From assembly GCF_000513955.1 (NCBI RefSeq), contig NZ_AZUZ01000018.1, positions 1-64,000 of the forward strand: DNA of 64,000 nt, given 5' to 3'. Positions 53,585 to 59,588 of this stretch are shown piece after piece. How positions within the stretch are numbered: the stretch's first letter is position 1; the number at the start of each line of letters is the position of its first letter. The translations under genes and the position numbers were made by a program. The notes under the pieces were generated by a model. It was not told where the DNA came from, searched no databases, and saw nothing but the letters and a program-made list of their open reading frames with translations. The stretch is from Pseudoxanthomonas suwonensis J47. Lineage in GTDB: Bacteria; Pseudomonadota; Gammaproteobacteria; Xanthomonadales; Xanthomonadaceae.

Positions 53585-54715
53585 ATGGCGGTGGATGTGC
53601 TGGTGCTGAAGGAGACCGCGGCGGGCGAGAAGCGCGTGGCGGCCACGCCGGAAACGGTGAAGAAGCTGGTCGCCGCCGGGGCACGGGTGCAGGTCGAGCC
53701 CGGTGCCGGGCTTGGCGCCGGCATCACCGACCAGGCCTACCTCGATGCCGGCGCGCAGCTGGCCGCTGCCGACGCGCGCGCCAGCGCCGAAGTGGTGCTG
53801 TGCGTGCAGGCGCCGCCGGCCGAGGCGATCGCCGGCCTGCGCGACGGCGCGGTCCTGGTCGGCGTGCTGCATCCGCAGGCCGACGCCGCCCGCGCCGGGG
53901 CGCTGCAGGCGCGGGGCATCCGTGCCTTCCCGCTGGAGCGGCTGCCGCGCACCACCCGCGCGCAGGCCATGGACGTGCTCAGCTCGCAGGCCGGCATGGC
54001 CGGCTACAAGGCGGTGCTGATCGCCGCGCAGCTGGCGCCGCGCTTCTTCCCGATGCTGACCACCGCCGCCGGCACGATCCGTCCTTCGAAGGTGCTCATC
54101 GTCGGCGCCGGCGTGGCCGGCCTGCAGGCAATCGCCACCGCGCGCCGGCTTGGCGCGCAGGTGGAAGGCTTCGACGTGCGCCCGGAAACGCGCGAACAGA
54201 TCGAATCGCTGGGCGGCAAGTTCCTCGACCTGGGCGTGAGCGCGGCGGGCGAGGGCGGTTATGCGCGCGCGCTGACCGACGAGGAACGCGCGCTGCAGCA
54301 GCAGCGCCTGGCCGACCACCTCAGGGGCATCGACGTGGTGGTCTGCACAGCGGCGGTACCGGGGCGCCCGGCGCCGAAGATCGTCAGTTCGGCGATGGTG
54401 GCCGGGATGAAGCCCGGCAGCGTGATCGTCGACCTGGCCGCCGAGACCGGCGGCAACTGCGAGGCGACCCGTCCCGGCGAGACCATCGAGGCCGGCGGCG
54501 TCACCGTCGCCGGCCCGCTCAACCTGGCCAGCATGGGCGCGGTGCACGCCAGCGAGATGTACGCGCGCAACGTCTACAACTTCGTCGCGCTGTTCCTGAA
54601 GGGCGGCGAGCTGGCGTTCGACTGGAACGACGAGCTGCTGGCGAAGACGGCGTGGCCGGAGCCGCCGGCGGCGGCCGCCGCGGACGCGCGGGCAGGGGCT
54701 GGCGCGGCCGGCTGA
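53585..54715 (+). CDS. pntAA: NAD(P) transhydrogenase subunit alpha, part 1 (NAD-binding domain I)
   Basis: This 376-residue soluble subunit resembles alanine dehydrogenase and binds NAD(H). It has LVLKETAAGEKRVAATPETV at the start, SSQAGMAGYKAVL, the Rossmann motif VLIVGAGVAGLQAI near 175, and the hydride-transfer segment DVRPETREQIESLGG. The long flexible loop and the membrane domain of fused PntA are absent because they are encoded separately, as in Rhodospirillum-type three-subunit enzymes. The partner genes start 1.65 kb downstream, beyond three genes on the other strand. Confidence 0.95.
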   Translation: MAVDVLVLKETAAGEKRVAATPETVKKLVAAGARVQVEPGAGLGAGITDQAYLDAGAQLAAADARASAEVVLCVQAPPAEAIAGLRDGAVLVGVLHPQADAARAGALQARGIRAFPLERLPRTTRAQAMDVLSSQAGMAGYKAVLIAAQLAPRFFPMLTTAAGTIRPSKVLIVGAGVAGLQAIATARRLGAQVEGFDVRPETREQIESLGGKFLDLGVSAAGEGGYARALTDEERALQQQRLADHLRGIDVVVCTAAVPGRPAPKIVSSAMVAGMKPGSVIVDLAAETGGNCEATRPGETIEAGGVTVAGPLNLASMGAVHASEMYARNVYNFVALFLKGGELAFDWNDELLAKTAWPEPPAAAAADARAGAGAAG

Positions 54716-54748
54716 CGGGGCGCGCCCGCTGCTGCGGGTGTGGCGGGC

Positions 54749-55216
54749 TCAGTCCTTCTTCGCCGGCGCCGGGTGCTCGCGCAGCCACTGCTGGCGCTGC
54801 TCCGGAGTCATCTTCGACCAGCGTTCGCGGAAGGCCTGGCGCTGCTCGGCCGGCAGGTCGCGGGTGTAGTGGAAGATCGCGCGCGCATGTTCGCGCTGCG
54901 CCGGGGTCATGTCCTCGAAGCGGCGCATGCCGCGGCGGGCACGTTCGCGTTCGTCCGGCGGCAGGGTCTTCCAGCGCTGCGCGTGCTCGTACATCCGCAC
55001 CCGCTCCTGAGGCGAGGAGTTCCAGCGTTCGCGCAGCGGAGCAATCAGCAGCTCGCGCTGCTCCGGGCTGAGCTGCTCCCAGGCCGGCAGGTCCGCGGGA
55101 CGGGTCTTCGTGGCGGCCGGCTTCGGCGCGGCCGGGGTGGCCGGGGCGGAGATGGCCGCCACCGGCGCGAGCAGGGCCAGCGCCAGCAGGCAGGAGAGGA
55201 GGCGTCGGGATTGCAT
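54749..55216 (-). CDS. DUF3106 domain-containing secreted protein
   Basis: This 155-residue protein has a signal peptide (1-about 24, ending PVAAISAPA), a Pro/Ala/Lys-rich linker and a helical domain with repeated motifs. These include LSPEQRELLIAPLRERWNSSP, LPPDERERARRGMRRFEDMTPAQREHA and MTPEQRQQWLREHP, each LxPxQRxxxxxRW-like. That is the DUF3106 pattern. It resembles CpxP/Spy-like helical hairpins with LTxxQ motifs, which suggests a periplasmic sensor or chaperone role; this is inference. It is the last gene of the sigma-DUF3619-DUF3106 operon. Confidence 0.82.
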   Translation of the reverse strand: MQSRRLLSCLLALALLAPVAAISAPATPAAPKPAATKTRPADLPAWEQLSPEQRELLIAPLRERWNSSPQERVRMYEHAQRWKTLPPDERERARRGMRRFEDMTPAQREHARAIFHYTRDLPAEQRQAFRERWSKMTPEQRQQWLREHPAPAKKD

Positions 55217-55220
55217 GGTC

Positions 55221-55604
55221 TTACTCCATTGCCAGGGCCGTGGCGTCGACCGAGTCCAGCCACAGGTAGAAACCGGGGTCGTTCTCCAGCGCCACGGCCG
55301 GGTCGGTTGCGGGGGCGAGGAAGTCGGCCGGTACCTCGCCTCCGTCGGCGTAGCTGGCCGGCGCATCGGGCGCGGGCGCGCCGGGGCGCAGCATCACCGC
55401 GACGGCGAGCGTCGCCGCCACCGCGCCGCCGGCCAGCCACGAGGCCAGCAGGGGGCGGCGGCGGGGCGGGGCCGAGGTCGCGGCATGGCGCGCCTGGCGC
55501 AGGCGCGCCAGGGTGGCCGGCGAGACATTCGCCAGGGCGGCCTGGTGCAGCTGCCGGGCATGGCGGTCGATGGAATCGCCGGACGATTCGGTTGCGGTCG
55601 TCAT
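55221..55604 (-). CDS. DUF3619 family protein, putative anti-sigma partner
   Basis: This 127-residue protein begins with a cytoplasmic helix containing DSIDRHARQLHQAALANVSPATLARLRQARHAA. It has one membrane helix (about 52-70) and a short periplasmic tail ending DFLAPATDPAVALENDPGFYLWLDSVD. This is the DUF3619 pattern. Topology (short cytoplasmic part, one helix) and overlap with the upstream sigma gene (ATGA) suggest it anchors or inhibits the sigma factor, but no classical zinc anti-sigma motif is present. Confidence 0.78.
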   Translation of the reverse strand: MTTATESSGDSIDRHARQLHQAALANVSPATLARLRQARHAATSAPPRRRPLLASWLAGGAVAATLAVAVMLRPGAPAPDAPASYADGGEVPADFLAPATDPAVALENDPGFYLWLDSVDATALAME

Positions 55605-56164
55605 CGGACGTCCTCCAGTTGCGATTGCAGGGCCTGCCGCGCGCGCGACAGGTGGGTCTTGACCGAGCCTTCCGAGCAGCCCATCACCCTGGCGGTGGTG
55701 GCCACGTCCAGCTCCTCGAGCACGCGCAGGGTGAAGGCCTCGCGCTGCCGCGCCGGCAGGGCGCGCAGCGCCTCCACCAGCCGCGCGTAGGCCTCGCGCT
55801 GCTCGTGCGCCTGGGCCGGGCCGGCGCCCGGGTCGGCCCAGTCGATGCCGCTGTCCTCGCCTGCCGGCATCTCCCCGGCCGGGCGCAGCCAGCGCAGGCG
55901 GAAGCCGGCGCGGCGCTGCAGGTCGATGATCCGCCGGCGCAGGATGCTCCAGAACAGGGGCGTCCATTCGCCGGCCGGGCGCTCGCGGTAGGCGAGCATC
56001 TTCATCATCGCGTCCTGCACCGCGTCGAGGGCGTCGTCGCGGTTGCGCAGGCCGGCCTCGGCGAAGCGGAACGCGCGCGGGCCCACCTCGGCGAGGAACG
56101 CGTCCAGCGACGCCCAGGTGGGCGTGGCCTGCGTTTCCCAGACGGGGTCGAGGGGCGTCGTCAC
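55601..56164 (-). CDS. ECF-type RNA polymerase sigma factor
   Basis: This sigma-70 family protein of about 187 residues has region 2 (NRDDALDAVQDAMMKMLAYR, WTPLFWSILRRRIIDLQRR) and region 4 (LPARQREAFTLRVLEELDVATTARVMGCSEGSVKTHLSRARQAL). The linker between them is longer than usual and contains Gly/Pro/Asp-rich sequence. Two GTG codons are possible starts, at 56170 and 56164. The second overlaps the stop of a 26-codon upstream ORF (GTGA), so I chose it. Downstream are DUF3619 and DUF3106, a conserved association in beta- and gammaproteobacteria. Confidence 0.88.
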   Translation of the reverse strand: MTTPLDPVWETQATPTWASLDAFLAEVGPRAFRFAEAGLRNRDDALDAVQDAMMKMLAYRERPAGEWTPLFWSILRRRIIDLQRRAGFRLRWLRPAGEMPAGEDSGIDWADPGAGPAQAHEQREAYARLVEALRALPARQREAFTLRVLEELDVATTARVMGCSEGSVKTHLSRARQALQSQLEDVR

Positions 56165-56241
56165 CAGCACAGCTTAGCCTTGCCCGGGTGGGCGCTGCGC
56201 CACAGGGGGCGGGCCTCGGGTGCCTGGTCGAGCTGCTTCAT
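56161..56241 (-). CDS. 26-codon leader ORF coupled to the sigma factor gene
   Basis: An ATG at 56241 with GGAG six bases upstream opens a frame encoding MKQLDQAPEARPLWRSAHPG plus KAKLCW. Its TGA overlaps the second GTG of the sigma gene (GTGA). The sigma gene itself has no good ribosome binding site, so translation of this peptide could drive sigma synthesis. I do not recognise the peptide. It could instead be an in-frame accident of GC-rich sequence. Confidence 0.4.
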   Translation of the reverse strand: MKQLDQAPEARPLWRSAHPGKAKLCW

Positions 56242-56364
56242 GGGGAACTCCGGTCGGGTCGCCTGCAGCAGGAAACGCACGGGGGCGCCGCCGGTTGACC
56301 GGATGTGCGCCATTCATCCTGCGGTTATCATCCGGGCGGGGCGCCCTGCCCGGGAGAGTGGCGG

Positions 56365-56673
56365 ATGAACGACGGTTTCGTTGCGCTGTACATCTTCATG
56401 CTGGCGGCCATCGCCGGCCACGTGATCATCTCGCGGGTGCCGGTGATCCTGCATACGCCGCTGATGTCCGGGTCCAACTTCATCCACGGCATCGTCCTGA
56501 TCGGCGCGATGGTGGTGCTGGGCCATGCCGACACCCCCCTGGAGAAGGCGATCGGCTTCGTCGCCGTGGTCCTGGGCGCCGGCAACGCCGCCGGCGGCTA
56601 CGTGGTCACCGAGCGCATGCTGGAGATGTTCAAGAGCAGCAGGAAGCCGTCCGCCGGCGAAGGTGGCAAGTGA
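56365..56673 (+). CDS. pntAB: NAD(P) transhydrogenase subunit alpha, part 2 (membrane domain)
   Basis: This 102-residue protein has three membrane helices (about 7-25, 38-58, 62-82), with VPVILHTPLMSGSNFIHGI, the conserved first proton-channel helix element, and FVAVVLGAGNAAGGYVVTERML. It forms domain II with PntB. GGGAGAG lies before the ATG at 56365. The gene overlaps the next ORF by four bases. Confidence 0.95.
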   Translation: MNDGFVALYIFMLAAIAGHVIISRVPVILHTPLMSGSNFIHGIVLIGAMVVLGHADTPLEKAIGFVAVVLGAGNAAGGYVVTERMLEMFKSSRKPSAGEGGK

Positions 56674-57161
56674 GCGCCCATGGTGCGGCACGCGACCGTT
56701 CCGGGGCGCGCAGGCTGTTCCAGGCGGCCAGCTACCTGCAGTACCCGTTCATGCTGCTGGCACTGTTCTACGTGATGCGGCCGTATTTCACCGGCTTCGC
56801 CTCGATCTTCACGGACTTCAACCTGGCCCTGCTGCATGCCGGCGTCGGCATCGGCTTCTCTTCGCTGCAGGATCCGACCACGACCCAGAACGACGTGTCG
56901 CGCAAGGTCTGGGAGGATCCGCGCAAGGGCAACCTGGCGATCGGGATCATCGTCGGTGCCGTGGCGCTGGCCCTCGGCGGCGGCCTGGCCGGGCTGTACC
57001 TGGGCGGCGCGCGCTGGTCGCAGCTGGCGATGGGCCTGGTGGGGCTGGGCCTGGGCCTGTTCGCGCTGCTCAAGACCGCGATCGAGATGTTCGAGCACCA
57101 TCGACTGGACCGTAATCCGTCGCGCGCGGCGCGTACGGGCAACGAAGGGGACGAGGCATGA
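56670..57161 (+). CDS. Uncharacterised small membrane protein inside the pnt operon
   Basis: This 163-residue protein starts at a GTG overlapping the pntAB stop and ends overlapping the pntB start (ATGA), so it is embedded by translational coupling. It has three clear helices: about 17-36 (SYLQYPFMLLALFYVMRPYF), 96-120 (LAIGIIVGAVALALGGGLAG) and 123-147. A weak hydrophobic stretch lies near 48-64. The tail is basic and charged. It has no motif I recognise and is not a duplicate of pntAB or pntB. It may be an accessory or assembly factor of the transhydrogenase, or an unrelated passenger. Confidence 0.7.
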   Translation: MSAHGAARDRSGARRLFQAASYLQYPFMLLALFYVMRPYFTGFASIFTDFNLALLHAGVGIGFSSLQDPTTTQNDVSRKVWEDPRKGNLAIGIIVGAVALALGGGLAGLYLGGARWSQLAMGLVGLGLGLFALLKTAIEMFEHHRLDRNPSRAARTGNEGDEA

Positions 57162-58585
57162 GTGGCAGCGAATTCGATATCCGTACCTGGCTGGTCGGCG
57201 CCAGCTACCTGGTGGCGGCCACGCTGTTCCTGCTGGGGCTGCAGCGCATGGCCTCGCCGGCGACGGCGCGCAGCGGCATCCACTGGGCCGGCGTGGGCAT
57301 GCTGCTGGCCACCGCGGCGACCTTCCTGCTCCCGGGCCTGCACAACCTTCCACTGATAGTCGTCGCGCTGGTGATCGGCACGGTGGCGGCGTGGATTTCC
57401 GGCAAGAAGGTGGCGATCACCGACATGCCGCAGATGGTGGCGCTGTACAACGGCATGGGCGGCGGCTCGGCCGCGGCCATCGGCGCGGTGGAGCTGCTGC
57501 GCTTCTCGGCGCTGGCGCAGGGCGGCGAAGTCGCCGTCGCGGGACCGGGCGTGGTGGTGCTGACCCTGGCGGTGCTGGGTTCGGCGATCGGCGCGGTGTC
57601 GCTGTCCGGTTCGATCATCGCCTGGGCCAAGCTCGACGGCCGCCTCGACAAGCGCGTGGTGTTCCCCGGGCAGCAGGCGTTCAACCTGCTGGTCGCGGTG
57701 GCGATGGCGGTGCTGGGCGTGCTCGCCGCCACCACCTTGCAGCCCTGGGCGATCGTCGCTTTCTTCCTGGTCGCGCTGCTGCTGGGCGTGCTGATGACCT
57801 TGCCGATCGGCGGCGCCGACATGCCGGTGGTGATCTCGCTGTACAACGCATTCACCGGCCTGGCGGTGTCGTTCGAAGGCTACGTGCTGGGCAACGAGGC
57901 GCTGATCATCGCCGGCATGATGGTCGGCGCGGCCGGCATCCTGCTGACCCGGCTGATGGCCAAGGCGATGAACCGGCCGATCTCCGGGGTGCTGTTCGGC
58001 AGCTTCGGCGGCGGCGGACAGGCGCAGGAGATCACCGGCTCGCAGAAGCCGATCGAGGCCGGCGACGTGGCGGCGATGATGGCCTATGCCGAGCGCGTGG
58101 TGATCGTGCCCGGCTACGGCCTGGCCGTGGCCCAGGCCCAGCACAAGATCTGGGAGCTGGCGCAGCGCCTGATCGACCGCGGGGTCAAGGTGAAGTTCGC
58201 GATCCACCCGGTGGCCGGACGCATGCCCGGGCACATGAACGTGCTGCTGGCCGAGGCTGGCGTGCCCTACGACCTGATCGCGGACATGGACGACATCAAC
58301 CCGGAGTTCCCGACCACCGACGTGTCGCTGGTGATCGGCGCCAACGACGTGGTCAACCCGGTGGCGAAGACCGATCCGGCCAGTCCGATCTACGGCATGC
58401 CGATCCTGGACGTGGTCGAATCGAGGAACGTCGTGGTGATCAAGCGCGGCAAGGGCACCGGCTTCGCCGGCATCGAGAACGCGCTGTTCTACGCCGACAA
58501 CACCCGCATGCTCTACGGCGACGGCGCGGAAATGGCCAGCGCGCTGGTCAGCGAACTGAAGGCGCTGGACGGCGGCGGGCACTGA
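57158..58585 (+). CDS. pntB: NAD(P) transhydrogenase subunit beta
   Basis: This 475-residue subunit has about nine membrane helices (domain II) followed by the NADP(H)-binding domain III. Membrane motifs include MPQMVALYNGMGGGSAA and GADMPVVISLYNAFTGLAV. Domain III has VPGYGLAVAQAQH, HPVAGRMPGHMNVLLAEA, DVSLVIGANDVVNP and the C-terminal KRGKGTGFAGIENALFY. The enzyme uses the proton gradient to make NADPH from NADH. Confidence 0.96.
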   Translation: MSGSEFDIRTWLVGASYLVAATLFLLGLQRMASPATARSGIHWAGVGMLLATAATFLLPGLHNLPLIVVALVIGTVAAWISGKKVAITDMPQMVALYNGMGGGSAAAIGAVELLRFSALAQGGEVAVAGPGVVVLTLAVLGSAIGAVSLSGSIIAWAKLDGRLDKRVVFPGQQAFNLLVAVAMAVLGVLAATTLQPWAIVAFFLVALLLGVLMTLPIGGADMPVVISLYNAFTGLAVSFEGYVLGNEALIIAGMMVGAAGILLTRLMAKAMNRPISGVLFGSFGGGGQAQEITGSQKPIEAGDVAAMMAYAERVVIVPGYGLAVAQAQHKIWELAQRLIDRGVKVKFAIHPVAGRMPGHMNVLLAEAGVPYDLIADMDDINPEFPTTDVSLVIGANDVVNPVAKTDPASPIYGMPILDVVESRNVVVIKRGKGTGFAGIENALFYADNTRMLYGDGAEMASALVSELKALDGGGH

Positions 58586-58626
58586 GGCGCCAAACACCGG
58601 ACCGGATCTACAGGGGGAGACGGGGA

Positions 58627-59313
58627 ATGAAAACTGCAAACCTGGTGGCCAGGCTGGGCGGCGCCTGCCTGTGCCTGTCTGCAACCCTGGCCTGTGCCCA
58701 GGATGCATCCCGGAAAGAGGGATGGTGGGCCGAGGTCCGGGGCGAGGAATCTCCCGCTGCCGAAGCAGCCGTCGAGGCTCCTGCGGGCGGCACGGAACTG
58801 ACCCAGCCCAGTGGCGCGCTGCTGCCTCCCGGCGCGGCTAGCCGAGGGGCTTTCGAATGCGTGGAAGTGCGACGCTTCGAGGTCGGCGCAGGCGACGGAT
58901 TCATCACCAGCAAGGAAACCGCGAGGGCTGCCACCATCCCGCAAGCGCGGCTGGACGACCTGCAGCGTGCCGTTGCCGGGCAGGTGCCGGAAAAGGCCCG
59001 TGGGTTGCGTGCGACCCTGGTCGGCCCGTCCTGGCCGGCTTGCCCGGACCCGGAGCGCGCCCTCGTCCTGGGGGGGCGCGTGGTCGACTACAAGGCCGGC
59101 AACCAGGCCCTGCGTTACTTCGTCGGCTTCGGTGCCGGAGCGCAGAAATTCGCAGTCGAGGTCTGGCTGGCCCGGAAGTCCGACGGAGCGCTCGTGGCGC
59201 GCGACGAAGTGGTCGATCGGAAGGTTGGTGGCTGGTTGGGCGGGCAATCCGAAAAGGGCGTTGAAGACTTTGCGGAGAAGGTCGGAGGCTTCGTTCGCGA
59301 CAGCTTGCGCTGA
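58627..59313 (+). CDS. DUF4410-type secreted protein
   Basis: This 228-residue protein has a signal peptide (about 1-24). LACAQD at its end could be a cleavage site after ACA or a poor lipobox (Thr at -3). The mature part contains ECVEVRRFEV, then LVLGGRVVDYKAGNQALRYFVGFGAGAQKFAVEVWL and DKVVDR/KVGGWLGG-like segments, the pattern of DUF4410, in which a short beta domain ends with a Gly-rich stretch. Function is unknown; such proteins are thought to be periplasmic or outer-membrane associated. It stands 42 bases after pntB and may be cotranscribed. Confidence 0.75.
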   Translation: MKTANLVARLGGACLCLSATLACAQDASRKEGWWAEVRGEESPAAEAAVEAPAGGTELTQPSGALLPPGAASRGAFECVEVRRFEVGAGDGFITSKETARAATIPQARLDDLQRAVAGQVPEKARGLRATLVGPSWPACPDPERALVLGGRVVDYKAGNQALRYFVGFGAGAQKFAVEVWLARKSDGALVARDEVVDRKVGGWLGGQSEKGVEDFAEKVGGFVRDSLR

Positions 59314-59336
59314 ATTGCTAGATTCCTGTCAGCCGA

Positions 59337-59363
59337 CGAAAAGGCCCGGGCAATGCCCGGGCC
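59337..59363 (-). terminator. Hairpin between DUF4410 and the receptor gene
   Basis: GGCCCGGGC (59343-59351) and GCCCGGGCC (59355-59363) form a 9-bp stem with an AAT loop. On the minus strand it is followed by TTTT, so it fits a terminator for leftward transcripts. It can also serve as a 3' hairpin for the DUF4410 gene. Confidence 0.6.
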
Positions 59364-59539
59364 GGGTCCGCGAGGCGACGGTCGCATGCTTGCGCATGGG
59401 CCGGGCGCACCCGCCTGGGAGGGGAAGGGTCGCGGACACCTGCAGCCTCGCCGGTCCGCGCTGCCTGCGATGTGCCGGCTGGCACCGGCAACATGTGCGC
59501 AGGTTGCGCTTCGGCAGCCACGCGACGTGCAGTTGACCC

Positions 59540-59571
59540 GAAGAAGCCACGGCACCTGATGGCGCCGTGGC
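59540..59571 (-). terminator. Terminator of the TonB-dependent receptor gene
   Basis: On the minus strand GCCACGGC (59571-59564) pairs with GCCGTGGC (59553-59546), followed by TTCTTCGG. It begins about 18 bases after the receptor stop. The 170 bases between it and the next hairpin show no gene. Confidence 0.6.
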
Positions 59572-59588
59572 CTCCGTGGTCGTGTCCG

